This document shows positions 47,351-61,948 of a stretch of 64,000 bases of DNA, piece by piece (position 1 is the stretch's first letter; each line of letters opens with the position of its first letter). The stretch is from Meloidogyne chitwoodi (taxonomy: Eukaryota; Nematoda; Chromadorea; Rhabditida; Meloidogynidae). The position numbers and the translations under genes are program-made. The notes beneath the pieces were generated by a model. It was not told where the DNA came from. It worked only from the letters and a program-made list of their open reading frames with translations, and ran no database searches. The stretch covers positions 310,001 through 374,000 of the forward strand of contig JACZZP010000006.1 in assembly GCA_015183035.1 (NCBI GenBank), read 5' to 3'.

Positions 47351-50072
47351 TTATGTCTCCGTTTTTATTATTGTCGGAAATGGTGGTGGTGCAGTTACAA
47401 CAGCATTTTGATTATTTATTGTTGTCGTTGTTGTTAAAAATTGCCCCGATGATGTTGTTGTTGTTGTTTGATTTAATTTTAAAACTAAAAGTAAACAATG
47501 TGGAGAACCTTCTTGTGTCAATAATGGAATGGCACGTGGAGCAAAGAATTTTAATAAACGTTCAGCAATTGGAGAATTTGTAAAAATATAGAGAATTGCT
47601 CCTTCGAGTGTGACAACACCGGCAGCATTTTTTTCCTTTAAATTAATATTTTTTTTAATTTAAAAAATAATTAAAAAAAACCTGTAAATATTTTATTAAC
47701 GGTTCGCATGTCATTTCACGTTCAACAGCTATTGATATAGCTATTTGTGTACGTGTATATTCTATTAATTTTTGATAAAGGTCCAAAATTACTGGCAAAC
47801 GTTGATTAATTGTTAAGCGAAGAGAAACACCTTGTGAATCACGCAATAAATCTTGAATAAGATGTTCACGACCAAAAACTCGATATAAGCTAAAATTTAT
47901 AAATATATTTTATAAAAATAGTATCCCAAAAAATGCAATATAAATTTGAGCTTTTTTTTCAAACAAAAATAAATAAATTTAACCTCAAAGGATATTCAGC
48001 CTTTTTCAATTGTATTAAACCCTTCCAAGTGCAAGCTACAGCCTCTTTTAATTGTTCAACATCTTCAAAATGTCCAGCACGAGTAGGGCTTGAACTAGGT
48101 GATGGAGTAGTTACACGAGCACGTTTATTTGAGTCCTCATTGTTACCACTATTATTTGTATCATTTAGGCGTTTTCTTGAACGTGAATCTTTTTTGTCTT
48201 CCCTTTAAGAAAAAAATAAAAGTTTAAAAATTATTAAATTTGAAAAAAAACTTTGCATAATCAACAGTAATAATTCCACCATCTTCAACTAATTCTTGAT
48301 TTTTCATTGATGACCAAGCATCATTTGCTGCACTTAACTCAACATAACTATAAAATTATTTTAAATTATAAAAAGCTTAAAACTCAAACTTAAGGTTTCT
48401 AGAATATTTTGCGAAAGACTATTTCTAAAATGAAAAAAATTCCGCCTGCTTCATAAATATTAAAAAATAAACAATCCAAGTTTTAAAGTTTGTAAAAATA
48501 TTAAATGCAAACTTAAAAACTTGAAAAATAAATATAACCGAATAATTGCATGAGAAGCTCCATCATCATATTCAATTTCATCAATATCACCAAATTTACC
48601 AAATTCTTTTTCAAGTAAATCACTAGTTGCCCATGAACCTAAACCACCAACAATTAAATTTAAAGTTGGCACTGATTTTCCATAACCTAAAAAAATATTA
48701 TTTATTTATTTAATATTTTAAATTTTTATTGTAATGATTAGTAAAATAAATTTAGAAAAATTAATTATTTATTTAATAAAAATTAAAAAAAGACAACTAA
48801 CCAACTTGACATCGATTTCCGCCTGGACGTATAGGTTTACCATGTTGTCCTTGACGTGCAGATATAGAACCTTCTACTGTCTAACAGATAAAATTTAATT
48901 TTAAAAAATTAAAAAAAAAACCTCAAATTGTAAAAAAGCGTATGCAGCATTAGAATCTGCTAAAGTTTTAATATCTACTTCATCAATTGTTCCATAACAG
49001 TCGAATATTCGACGTAACTCAGAATCACGTATATTTCCTGGTAAATTTCCCACAAAAAGGGTACGACTGGCTTGGGCATCGTCTTGATTTAAATCTTAAT
49101 TTTTTCTAATTATAAATTTGCTTTAAAAATTAAATTTAAATTAATTTAAAAGTAATATTTCTTAAAAAATAAAAAAAAATAAATTTCCTAATTTAATTAA
49201 TTTATTGGGACAATAAAAACACAAAAAAGAAAATCCGTGATAACTCACGAAACACAGGCATCTCCGTACGTTTTGGTATTGTCCGACGCTGTTGCTGATT
49301 ACTAGAGTAATGATGTGGTGGAGATGAACGACGTATTGGTCGTTGAGTTGGTCCAGAAGAGTCAGAAGCCAACACAGCACGATTATAACGATCAGGAACA
49401 AATTTGCCTAGAAAAACGTTCATTTTCTTTCTATTATTTAATTAAAATTTTAAAAAAAACCTTCTTGATCACGAATAACCCCAGCAGGGTCAATAGCAAT
49501 ATTACGACCAAGAACTTTATTTAAACGAGGTAAAAGTGAACGGCGAACACTTTTTGCACAATCGGGTCTTTCAAAATTAACATAAGCCATACGCTCATCA
49601 TCCTCAGGGTTTCGAACTATTTTAATCTAAAATTTCAAATTTTGCAAAATTAAAAAAAATTTTAAAAAACAATAATTCTCAATTTTTTAAACAATTTTTA
49701 AATTTATACAAAACCTCAAAAGGTGCCAAATGCCGAAATTCCTTTTCAAGTAAATAGCGAATATCATCTTTATCATGTTTTGGATCAAATTGAGAAATAC
49801 GCAAATTTAAATAATCTTCTGGAGAATGGGATCCAAAGCGTTCCTTGTAAAAATTGGAAAGACAACTACTCGAACTGGTTGGTGAAGAACGACTTTTGTG
49901 TCCATTTCTAAATTTAAAAAAAATTTAAAAAATCCTTAGGTTTGAAAAATAACCTCGGAGGAGGAGAACGATAAGAACGTGAAATTCTTGAATCTTTATC
50001 TGCCCCCCGACTTTTTCTTTCAATACTTGCACTTCTTTCACTAGAATCTCGGTCTCTCGAATGACGTCCCAT
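47351..50072 (-). CDS. RBM15/Spenito-like protein: three RRMs and SPOC
   Basis: Start ATG at 50072, with an RS-like N-terminus (MGRHSRDRDSSERS, SRSYRSPPP). The first RRM (49800-49460) has FEIKIVRNPEDDERMAYVNF. A Pro/Arg linker follows. The second RRM (49090-48835) has RTLFVGNLPGNIRDSELRRI and AYAFLQFETVE, and the third (48700-48250) NLIVGGLGSWATSDLLEKEF and ASHAIIRL. A Ser/Arg linker (SRSRKRLNDTN) leads to a C-terminal SPOC-type domain (48060-47580) with ACTWKGLIQLKKAEYPLR, YRVFGREHLIQDLL, LDLYQKLIEYTRTQ and GVVTLEGAILYIFTNS, ending in a Thr/Asn-rich tail. Three RRMs plus SPOC at this compact size match RBM15/Spenito, which recruits the m6A writer and other regulators to RNA, rather than giant SPEN/SHARP. 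Confidence 0.82.
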
Positions 50073-51896
50073 GTTTTTGTTTCAAACAAAATTTTTGATT
50101 TTTGCTGCATTTTTAGAAAAATTAATATAAATATAAAAATAATAAATTAATTAATAAAGAGAAGTTTTTTTATAAATTTTTAAATAATAATAAAAGTGCA
50201 GAATTTCTTTTTTTCAGTTGAAAAGAATTAATTTTTAAAAAATATATAAATTAATTTTTGGCATAAATATATACCAAAAATACAAATTAATTAATTTTAA
50301 ATTAAATAGAGTGTGAAGAAAAATAAATAATTATTTTTAAAATAAATAATTAATTTTTTAAATAATAATAATGTTGATTAAAATATTAATATTATTGGAG
50401 AATTTAAAAATAAATAGAATAAATTATAAAATATTTTAATAAAATACAAAATATATATTGCAATATTTGTAAACCTGAAGATAATTGCTTATTTAATTAT
50501 TTTCTTAATAAAAAAAACTTATTTTCTTTAAAAAAGTAAAAATTCCGCCTATTGCAAAATTTAAAAAGATCCGCCTGCATTAAAAATATAAAATTCAGCA
50601 TTTTTATTAATAAAATAAGCTTGCTTCACATAAAAGCTGCAATAATTTAAAAAGCTCATAAAATTCCGCCTGCTTCAAAAATGATACAAATAAAGTTTAA
50701 ACTTTTTTTTAATTCCGCATGTTTAACTTATAAAATTTCCACTGCTTCAACAAAATAATATAAAACTCTAAAAAAAGTTGGAACTAAAAAACTTTTTTCT
50801 TCAAATAGCATTTTTAAACAACCAAAAGTGCTTCAAAAAATAAATCCAAATATTTTAAAAATATTTTTAAAAATAAAAAAAGTTAAACCTTTATGCCAAT
50901 AAAGTAAATAAAATGCTCACAGCTTTAAACACAAGTAGCAAAACTGAAATAAATTTAAAAAAATATTAAATTAATTATAAAATAAATAAAAGATATAATT
51001 AATTGTGTATTTAACACAAAAATAATTTAAAAAAATATATAAATAAATAGAAATTTTATTTTTTCAAAACACGATATATATATATCGAATCTCAGGGATA
51101 TGTGTAGAGACATATTAAAACTAATTTAATTTAAAGGATTTATTTTTAATTAATCCTTTAATTTTATTAAATTGTGGGATTTTTAAAATAAAATATATAT
51201 TTTTTTAGTGGACAAAAATTCAAAGAAAAATTAAAGTAGAAAACAACAAATGCAGTAGGCAATTTTATATTTTTTATATTTGGCAAAAACGATAATACTG
51301 AAATTTATATTTATGGAGAAAGATGCTTTTTTTTTTAATTTTAGGTTGTTTAAAAAAATTTCAATTAGAACTATAAAATTTAATCTTTCCCCTTACTCCT
51401 TTTATAAACAGGTAAAATTGAAGCAATAAAATTTTTTTAAATTCCACAAAAAAAAATTTCAGTATTAACCAAAAATTAAAGTGAAATAAATATTCAAAAA
51501 GTAGTATATTAATTAAGAATTATATTATTTATTATTATTAGAGTGATTTTAATAAATAAAAATAAAAGTTTTCTCAATTTTAATTTATTAAAATTTTTTC
51601 AAAAAAACTCTCTAATAATAACAATTATTCAAAGAGAGAAAAACAATTAATTAATAATAATAAAAATGACTTTTATATAAATAATATATTTTTTTTTAAT
51701 TTAAACTTTGTATGTGAGCCATGAAGAAAAAACACACATCTCTCATTTGTCTCGTTCTTATAATAAAATAAACACAGAAATAAACAAAGATTGTCATCAG
51801 CAAGGGCATATTCCACCACAAAAAGTATTATCATTCACAGATGCTTAAAATGTTATCAAATGAGCAATTTTATCAAAATTTTCACAATGTTGTGTT
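50073..51896. other. Intergenic spacer, no gene seen
   Basis: AT-rich. CCGCCTGCTTCA-type short repeats occur at 50540-50760. A GATATATATATATCG palindrome lies near 51070. Confidence 0.5.
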
Positions 51897-52794
<898 letters not shown>

Positions 52795-54636
52795 TTCCTT
52801 TAATTATTTTAATTTTTAAATAAATATAATTTACACATTTTCTTACGCGCGAAAGAAAAAATAAAGTTAAATAATAAGGGAACAATAATTAAAAAATAAG
52901 AAAATCAATATGAGCTTTAGTACTCTTTAAAAATTGGAATAAAAAACGCGCTTTAAATTCCGGTTGGTTGAGAGCCGTTTTCACTAACATAAAACTTTCT
53001 TTTTTATACTTGCGGAAGTTGGAAGAAAACAATGGGGAGAAAAACAAACTCAAAATGACTTTAAATTATTCATAAAATAGTATCGAACTCAAAAGGTTAA
53101 ATTAAATTTTATAAAAGAATGTATTTAAATATAAGGCACTTTAAGCCAATTTTGAAAAAATAAAAAAAAAAACAAAATTTTAAAAATAAAATACATTTTT
53201 GACCTAATTAAAGCAAATATATAGAGAAAAAGTAGAGAAATGTGAAAAAATCAATATAAATGTTTTGGAATTAAAATAATGTTCGAAGGTGTGGTTAAAA
53301 TTAGAGACCGGAGAGACATTTATATCAGACCGGTATTTTTCAATATATCGAATATTGATCAAAGCTAAAATGATGATCACTAAAAGTCATAGTACCCTTA
53401 AGACGCTAAAATACTGTTCGGATATCAACGATTTGGGAGGACAAAATTGATTAACATATTGGTATTAAAAAATAAATTTGGATATTTTTTCAAAAGAAAT
53501 GCGCTATTTAAATATGAAATATTAAAAAACAAACTTAAAATTAAACATTTAAAATAAACTTGTTTTTAAACATTTAAATAAACTTGCTAATTAATTTATT
53601 ATTTTCAGACTGAATTTACTTTGATTCGAGAAACATCTGAAGATTAAAAAAATTATTAGACACAAATATCTTAAATATATTAATTATCATAAATGTATAT
53701 TTAAATATGCTCAAAAATTATTATTTTTTCATTGCTAGAAAATTTAAATTTGTTTTTATTCAATTAAAACTTTAAATTAAACTTGTTTATATCCTTTGAT
53801 CTAAACTTGACTCAAAACTTTAATTAAAACTTTAAAACTTGTTTTTAAAAACATAACTTTTTTTTCAACAACATCTAATGTTTTAACAAAAAAACAACTA
53901 ACTTATTATTGCGTTTTAATAAATACAAGTTTACAAACTTAAGAAACGTTCAGTCTTGAAATTTTGGTTTTCAAAACATACACTTTCACTCATTTCTATT
54001 AATTAGATTAAATAAAATGTAAATTAATCAAAATATAAAAAAAGAAATTCATTCTTTAATCTTTTATTTGTAAAAAAATAATTTTAAAAATATTTTTAGG
54101 CTATAAAATAATTGAAAATTTAAAAATGACAAAAATTAATTTTTACATTTAATATTAAAAATTTTCTTAAAAATTTTTAAGAAAAAGAAATTTAATGTCA
54201 ACAATAACTTTAAATATATAAGAATATTTGATTGAAAATACTTTTAAATAACAAGAAAATAAAAATAAGTGTTGTGATAACAAAGATTTTTTTTGTAAAA
54301 ACTAGAAAATGCAATTGTTTTTAAAATAAATTTAGTAAATAACTAAAATGTATATTTTATAAATTTTCATTTTCTTGTATACACCAAAAATATAGGAAGG
54401 AATTACGAAAATATATTGTTTACAAACATCGTTTTTAAAAGTCAATGAAAAATAAAAAATCAATTAAAAAACATTAATAAGGTTGTCATATAATTCAAAG
54501 AATTATTGAAGGATTTTTAAAAAATAATTTAAGAATATATAAAATACAAACGAATATAAGACTGTTTGTTGTTTGTATTAAAAAGTCAAAATAAAAGCAA
54601 AACTCATACCAAATATAACAATGCCTCTGTAAAAAA
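52795..54636. other. Intergenic spacer, no gene seen
   Basis: AT-rich throughout. A more complex, higher-GC segment at 53285-53460 (with GAGACCGGAGAGAC and CAGACCGGTATTTTTC) matches nothing I recognise and may be old mobile DNA. Confidence 0.45.
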
Positions 54637-56678
54637 TCAAGAATGTTTTTTCGGATCCTTAAAAAACGACATCATTTTACGCAGTTGCGCTGCCATACCT
54701 GAAAGAATAAAAAATTATTTTTGTGTATTTTAGTAACATATTTTTCCTTAATTTTATTTAAAAACCTTTGTTAATCAATAAATTGTAATTTTACTATTTT
54801 ATTAAATTTAATTATTAAAACATTTTTTAGAAATTTAAAACAAACATTCAACTCCTCCATACATTTTTAACAATTCATCATGATCATTCAGATCTTTTAT
54901 TTCTGCCAAAGCAAATTCTAACAAAGAACGAAAAACCTTAGTCTTATTGCAAAAACGTTCCTGGACCTTGAGATATTAAATAAAATTTAAAAAATAAAAT
55001 TATTTTTTTTATCGAACCCATCCGGGTGCTTCCAACTCGACGTCACGTTCTCCAAGCGGCCATTTTTCCTTTTCAAGCTTCTTAAAAATAATAAATATAA
55101 ATCGACATAAATTGTCATTTACTATTATGAAATATCGAAAAAAATTCTAGAACAACATAGGTTTTAAATAAAAGTTAACTTATTTTGACAATTTTTTAAA
55201 TATATTATTAACTTTAAAAAAATTAAAATATTTACATTCTTAAACTGCTCAGCTTTAGATCCAATTACTTTTGTCATTGCTTTGTATTGTTCATATGACC
55301 CTAAAATTTTTTTTATTAAGTTTTAAAATAAAATTAAAAAAAAACCATCTAAGTATAAATTGATAGCATATACAACACTTTTTTTTGGAGGCTTCTTCTT
55401 TTGTTTTTCAAGCTCCAGCAAAATATCTGTTAATTCTTTCAGAATTTCAACAGTTTTATTCCTCAACTAAAAAATCTCAGTTAAATATTTAAAAAAAAAT
55501 TTTTTAATAAGAAAATATTTTAATTAAAAAAAAAAAAGATTTGAAAATCACATTTAATATCAGAATCAAAATACTAACTTTATTTAAGCATATTATCAAT
55601 TTTTGGTGTACTTTAATACTAAAAAGATTAAATAATTTAGATATCCTTATTTTAATCCATTTTATTTCAAAAGGAATAAAACTTATTAGAGTAAATAATA
55701 ATTCCCTAGGTAATTTATTTTTTAATTCATTTTTCATTAAATTAATCAATTTAAATATTTTTTTATGAAAATTATACAAAATATATTATGTCACTAATTA
55801 ATAAAGGAAAGGATAAATATAGGTATATCCCATAAAGACGCGCAGTCACACAATTTACATTCATTGCATTTCTCAAATCAACAAATTTATTAATTTTAAT
55901 TTACTAGTGAACATGTTTTTATCAGAATACAAAATAAACAAAATCAGAATTAAAAACAAACATAAATTCAGAATTAACAATATTTGTTTTGAAAACAAAA
56001 ACACAACGAACAAAACAAAAAATTTGTTTCATGAAAGAAAAGTATTTAGACATTCATAAACATTAAAAAATAAACTTGTTTTTCCTCAAACTGGAAACTT
56101 ATTCCTCAATCAGATGTAATAAAGAAAAATAAAATAATTACATTTAAACCACAGCAGTTTTTTTTTACCACACCGAGAAAAATAATTTTGATTTTATTCG
56201 AAAGAGGAGATTTTTCTTAACACATTCTATGGGCTAGAAAGTTAGGTAATCGGGCTTTTTACTTAAAAACATGTTTACCGGAAATATTTCAGGTTTTTCT
56301 GTAATAAAAAAATTATTACAACATTCTCATCAAAAATACTTAACATAACACGTATAAAACATGTTTGAGAAGGTTTTAAAATTATACTAAATATTTATTT
56401 AAACATTATCAAAGATTAGTTTTACAAAACATAAAACATCCCAAAAAAATATTAAGAATAACAACCATAAAAAACTTAAAAACACATGCAATAAAACAAA
56501 AAATATTCAAGCAACGTTTCAAAAACACTAAAAATATAAAAATAATTTTCAAATATTCTCACTCTATTTAGACAGAATTTTCAGTTTAGATAAATATTTT
56601 AAAAATAAAATTATTTACCTGAGAAAAATCATCACCAGTATCGGTCTGACAATGAGAAGACGAACCTTGCTTCATCAT
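54637..56678 (-). CDS. Small unrecognised intracellular helical protein
   Basis: Six or so exons (56678-56619, 55466 downward, about 55306, 55236, 55070, 54975-54840 and 54705-54637) give about 160 residues. It starts MMKQGSSSHCQTDTGDDFSQ. A leucine/lysine-rich segment, TVEILKELTDILLELEKQKK, suggests a helical or coiled-coil stretch, followed by VVYAINLYLDGSYEQY and EKWPLGERDVELEAPGW. The end is AAQLRKMMSFFKDPKKHS. No signal peptide, membrane segment or known domain. The composition is balanced, unlike the random AT-rich frames around it, and frame is kept across several canonical introns, so I believe it is real. The first intron is about 1.15 kb and empty. Confidence 0.6.
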
Positions 56679-57279
56679 TGAAGAATAAAAATTGGAATAA
56701 TAAAGAGTTTTAAAATTAAAAATTAATTTTTTAAAAACTGGGGTAAATTTAAAAATAATAGAAAAATTAAAAATGAATAAAAATCAAAAAATTTGAAAAT
56801 TTCATTTTAAAATTGTTGAAAAAGATAGACATAAAATTCGGATTAGATTTACAAAGTTCATTAATATAATTATTTATGTAAATAAAGTTTATAAACAAAA
56901 ATAACAAATAAATAATTTGTTTTTGTCTGATTTTTATTAAAAAAAATTTTTTAATATTTTTTTTATTAAACACAACATTTGTTTTAAACGTTCAAAAAAA
57001 TTTGTTTACATTATTTATAAATGACCGAAGATATGTGGGAAAAAATGAATAAAATGAAAATGATGACTTAGAAAAATGGAAAAGAGAAATTAATAATAAT
57101 TTAAATCTATACAAGAAAAAATACCAAATAAGTTTAAAGAAACCAATATTTGTTTTTGTTGTAGAATGAATTAAAAAAACAAAAATTGAAAATTATTTAG
57201 CTCACAAACTTTCTTTTATTTTGTGAGAGAAATGTTACATTTCTCATAAATGATGGACAAAAATTACTTTTTTTGATCG
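56679..57279. other. AT-rich spacer
   Basis: No gene seen. A 9-bp TTTTGATCG at 57271-57279 is the left target duplication of the adjacent element. Confidence 0.5.
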
Positions 57280-58311
57280 GCACGCCGAAACTTCCGGACC
57301 GAAACTTCCGGACCGAAACTTCCGGACCGACTTTTCCGGACCGAAACTTCGGGACCGAAACTTCGGGACTGAAATTTGACTAAAAAAATTATGGAAAAAT
57401 TTTTGAAAAATTAAAAAAATTTTTATTTAGTAATTTTATTCAATCGGTAAACATATTATTATTAATTCGGCTGTTCTTTAGTATATGGGACCCGAGCTCG
57501 GATCATGTAACACATATCATTCGATTCCTCTTGTCGAGCTGAGTTCGAATATATAAGAATTTCTTGCCGGAAACGAATATCTCCGAGCTACAGGTAACTG
57601 AAACTCACAAAACCATAGGGGGGAGTAAGCTCATTTTTGGGCGAAAAATTCGAAAATGAGTATGATAGCTCATTCGAAAGAGCTCTTCGAGACCTATCGA
57701 ATGAGACCAAAATTGTCGTGATTGGACGATTTTGAACAAAGTTATGAAAGATTGAAGTTTGCTGGAAACACGCCAAACTTGGACCTATTGGGAGTGTTTT
57801 ATGACTTCTTCATTTGGGCGCCCATCTCATGTTGGCTTTTGGTACATGCGTTATTCTACGGCGCAAATTAAAACAAAATAATTAATTCAGTGAAAATAAT
57901 TTAAGTGCAGCCGCGGTAATCACTTAGTAGAGCTTACTCCCCCCTATGGTTTTGTGAGTTTCAGTTACCTGTAGCTCGGAGATATTCGTTTCCGGCAAGA
58001 AATTCTTATATATTCGACTCAGCTCGACAAGAGGAATCGAATGATATGTGTTACATGATCCGAGCTCGGGTCCCATATACTAAAGAACAGCCGAATTAAT
58101 AATAATATGTTTACCGATTGAATAAAATTACTAAATAAAAATTTTTTTTAATTTTTCAAAAATTTTTCCATAATTTTTTTAGTCAAATTTCAGTCCCGAA
58201 GTTTCGGTCCCGAAAATTCGGTCCGGAAAATTCGGTCCGGAAGTTTCGATCCCGAAGTTTCGGTCCGGAAAAGTCGGTCCGGAAGTTTCGGTCCGGAAGT
58301 TTCGCACCACC
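57280..58311. mobile_element. 1.03-kb foldback element with 9-bp target duplication
   Basis: TTTTGATCG flanks both sides (57271-57279 and 58312-58320). The outer parts of both arms are tandem CGAAACTTCCGGAC units, five or six per side. The inner arms, about 300 bp more (GGGACCCGAGCTCGG, CATATCATTCGATTCCTCT, TAGGGGGGAGTAAGCTC), are nearly identical inverted copies. The unique centre (about 57650-57900) contains GGCTTTTGGTACATGCGTTA and GTGCAGCCGCGGTAATCAC, shared with the element at 22946-23566. Long arms, 9-bp duplications and absence of a transposase point to a Mutator- or Merlin-type non-autonomous element. Confidence 0.85.
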
Positions 58312-58320
58312 TTTTGATCG

Positions 58321-59256
58321 CAAAAAGAGAAGAAAAATTTTTTAGGAAAAAAGAAGTAAAATTGGAGATAAGGAAAAGTTGTGGAGAAGAAAAAATGCTT
58401 GCCCTAAAAATAAAAATTTATTAAAAGCATAAAGAATTGTTTTGTAAACAAATTAACCAACAAAAACATGTATTTTTTAAAAATAATTTTAAAAAATTCA
58501 TCAACAATAACAAATGAAATGTTTTTTCTAAGTTTAAAACATGTTTATAAAACACATGTGTTAAAAACATTTGAAAAACAATTTTAAAACATTGTTTTTT
58601 ATAATCATGTTTGTGTTTTGCTAAACAAATAATTTTAAAAACACAATTTTTAAAAGATGATAAACATCAAGTAATTGATGTTTTAAAATGGTTAATTTTT
58701 AATATATTTTATTCTTTATTTTTTAAAGAGAGAAAAAAGGCACAAAATAATAAGAGAATAAAAAATTATGTCAAATGTACCCCTATATGAGAAAAATAAA
58801 TGCACAATATTTTAACTAATACATTAGTTTTATAATCAACATTTTTCTATTTTTTCGAAAGCTCTAAAATTTATTTTTTGCCTAATCTTTATTTTCTTAT
58901 TCATTTTCTTCTTTAAAATTTGCAATAAACTTGAATCAGAATATTTAAAAAATCAGAATATAAACAAATCAGAATATTTAAATAAACTTAAATCAGAATA
59001 TAAACAAATCAGAATATTTAAATAAACTTTAATCAGAATATAAGCAATCAGAACATTTAAATAAACTTTAATAAGAATATAAACAAATTAGAACATTTAT
59101 AAACTTCAATTAGAAATTTTTAAAAAATCAGAATATTTAAATAAACTTGAATCAGAATTTTATATTCACCTTTCTCAAGTTTTTTTATTTTTAAGAAATA
59201 TATTTAAACAAAAAGGAGATTGTGCTGAATATATACTACTACTACTACAATATATT
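58321..59256. repeat. Spacer with AATCAGAATATTTAAATAAACTT repeats
   Basis: No gene. At 58920-59165 are about eight units combining AATCAGAATA with TAAACAAATC or TTTAAATAAACTT. This is another local variant of the TCAGAAT motif. Confidence 0.7.
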
Positions 59257-60851
59257 TCACTTTTTCCCCAAAATTTGTTTATTATTGTTATCAGAATTCA
59301 AATCCAATTGATTTAATAACTTCATTGGTAAATATGTTGATTCATTAAGAATATAAGATCTAAAACTGTTTGATCTAAAACCATCCTCTGCTAAAGCATA
59401 ATTCCCCAAATGTCCAAATTTTGCATGTCCATTTAAACAATATCTCAGAGCTTCAACAAAACGATTATCATCTTCGTTATAATAAATTTTAACGTCTTTT
59501 TTATTTAAAGAAGTCTAAAAAAATTAACTTGAAAAAATTTTTTAATTTAAGAAAAATAAAATTAGCCGAATCTATAAAAAATAAAACCTCTGGGCTTCTA
59601 TTACTTTTTTAAAATCAAAAATTAATTTTTACCAAAGGCCTAAACAAAATAAATCGACTTCCTCTCAAAAGTAATTTACTCGGATCATTTCTGTTCAAAT
59701 AAATTCTTGAAATAGTCATTGAATTAATTTTGGTTAAAGAAGTAAAAACTATAAGCATTGTAAAGAAAATAAAATAACCAAATATTCCAAGCTGAAAAAA
59801 AAATAAAAAAATTTTTTTCAATAAACTATAATTTATTCAAAAAAAATATCAAAAAATAGGGAAAATAAAATTAACACCCTTCAAGTTTAATTAATGGTAA
59901 AGTTGGTAATGCGTTAGATTTGTTGTCAATAAGGGCTTTGGTTCGAATCCTCTTGAAAGTTTTTAATTTTTAATTAAATCAAAAACATTTTTAATTGCTT
60001 ATTTAAGCAAAATAATAAAATAAAAATATCAAAAAAATTAAAAAACACTTACCATAATAAAATCCCGATGAAGTTTAACACTAAATTCATCAGTAAATTT
60101 TCCATTATATTTATAATCAAAAAACATCCAAGAAAGTATTCCAAAAACAAAACAAAAACATAATCGAAAACCATTTGAATATAAATTTGTTAGTGGATGG
60201 TTATATACTATTAACCATTCTGTTATATTAATTTTGTCTCTTTGATAAAATAAACTGACAACTGAAGAATCAAAAAATGCTTCATCATAATACTTAAAAG
60301 AAGAGGGAAATTTTTAAGTAAATTAATTAAATATAAGAAATTATTTTTGGATATTTTTTAAAATTTTATTTTTAATCCAAGACAATAAAAAATTAAAAAA
60401 TAAATTTAAAGCTTTTGAGCAGGTAAAGAGAGAGGTTAAAAAACTGAAGTCAAAGACCCCAAAAAACTCGGGAAATTTTAGTTATAAAATCCCAAAATAT
60501 CAAAGGGAGTAGAAGACATTAAAAAACGAGAACCTAAAAAAATATGAAACTTAATTGGATTTTAAAAAATATCCAAAAAAATGTTCTAATTTAAATTAAA
60601 AAAGAAAATACCATTGTACTAAATCGACTAAAACCTTTGAGAATACGCAATGCAAAAAAATTGACAATTTGTTTAGGTTTAAGTGCAATAAGCTTTATTG
60701 ACCTTTAGAAAAACTTTTTTTTTTAATAATTTTTAATAAAAAAAATAAACCTCAGAACAGCTTTGTTTCCATTCTGAATTGAAAAATAACAATGAAAAGT
60801 GTATAAACTTTTAAAGCAGAAATGAGGGTTTTTAATTAAATATTTAAACAT
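59257..60851 (-). CDS. Probable mitochondrial two-pass membrane protein
   Basis: Exons near 60851-60770, 60711-60612, 60290-60051, 59790-59630 and 59515-59257 stay in frame. The N-terminus (MFKYLIKNPHFCFKSLYTFH, then IALKPKQIVNFFALRILKGF) is basic, hydroxylated and free of acidic residues, like a mitochondrial presequence. The body has DSSVVSLFYQRDK, a first membrane segment GFRLCFCFVFGILSWMFF and a second LGIFGYFIFFTMLIVFTS. A polar C-terminal domain follows (IYYNEDDNRFVEALRYCLNG). This layout recalls the TMEM223/TMEM186/TMEM70 assembly factors, but sequence similarity is too weak to choose one. Mitochondrial targeting is inferred from composition. Confidence 0.6.
59879..59960 (+). other. 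tRNA-like sequence, probably not functional
   Basis: Ends CTTCAAG and CTTGAAAG can pair. TGGTTCGAATCCTC looks like a T-arm and AAAGTTGGTAATGCG like a D-arm, but the T-stem has three mismatches and no convincing anticodon arm forms. It lies inside an intron of the membrane-protein gene. Confidence 0.25.
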
Positions 60852-61114
60852 TTGCTAAAAAAAAATAAAAATTACTAAATTTTTTTTTTAATTTTCCTAC
60901 AAATAATTAAAAAAATATTCTCTTAATCTTCTTACTAAAAATATTAATTTAACAACAATTCTCCATTTAAAAAATATTAAATATATAATTAAATTAATAC
61001 AAAATAAATCCTTTCTTTTTAACAAATTTTATTTAACAACAAAAAAATATTTTTAAAAAACACTTTTTTTTAATTTTTAATTAATTCCAAACAAATCCAA
61101 TAATTCTTTAATAT
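60852..61114. other. Short AT-rich spacer
   Basis: Between the membrane-protein start and the eS17 stop; nothing recognised. Confidence 0.5.
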
Positions 61115-61948
61115 TTAGTGACGAGCAGCAGTTGGAGCTTGCGCCTGTTGTTGTTGTTGTCCTTTCACTTCAACATTCAAATTGAGTCCCTAGAAATTTT
61201 TTTTTAAATATATTATGTTATAAGGCTTTTTTGGAAGAATTTAGGGAGATAGTCCCACAAATTTTCCTTAATATTATTAAAGATTAATAAAATAACAACC
61301 CAAAAATATACAAAAATATTTTATATTCAGTAGAAAAAACACAAAAAAACTAACCAAATAATCAACCATCTCCTTTGTCTCTTGATCAACATTAATAACT
61401 GGATGTTGAGAAGCATCAAGATAAGAAATCTCAGGGACCCAGTTATCACGTCGCTCACGTTCCTCTTCTTGTAATTTGATAGAGATTCCTCGAACAGGTC
61501 CTTTTTCAATGCGTTTCATCAGATGGGTGATAAAACTAAAAAGATAAAATGATTTTGTTAAAAATCTAAAAAACACTTGAGAACCTAAACTTTCCCGTCC
61601 TAACCCCAGAAAGATAAAAATTCGCAAATTAGCAACAATTTAGAAATTTATTTATAAATTGGTGGGAATCACTGAAGTTAATCGAGCTGAATCAAAAAAT
61701 CAACTTGATGACTGCTCTGATACTGAGTTATAAAAAAATTCCCAAAAAATATGGGGACCATAATATAATCTAATAATTAAAAAAAAAGAATACCCAGCAA
61801 TCTGATTGCGCATTCGCTTGCTTGGAATAACCGCAATCTCCTCACAAATTCTTTTATTCACATGAAAATCATAAGTTAGACGTGTATAGTATTTCTCAAT
61901 AATAACACGAGATGCTTTTTTGACGGTTTTGGTACGAACACGGCCCAT
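61115..61948 (-). CDS. rps-17: Small-subunit ribosomal protein eS17
   Basis: Three exons, start ATG at 61948, stop at 61115. The protein starts [20 protein letters not shown] and continues through [59 protein letters not shown] and [12 protein letters not shown]. These are the diagnostic blocks of eukaryotic/archaeal eS17 along its whole length (about 130 residues). The C-terminal tail has a short polyglutamine run and ends APTAARH, which is variable among species. eS17 sits in the head of the 40S subunit. eL27 lies about 1.5 kb upstream on the same strand with one other gene between. Splice sites used: donor after NQIAG, acceptor before [10 protein letters not shown]. Confidence 0.95.
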
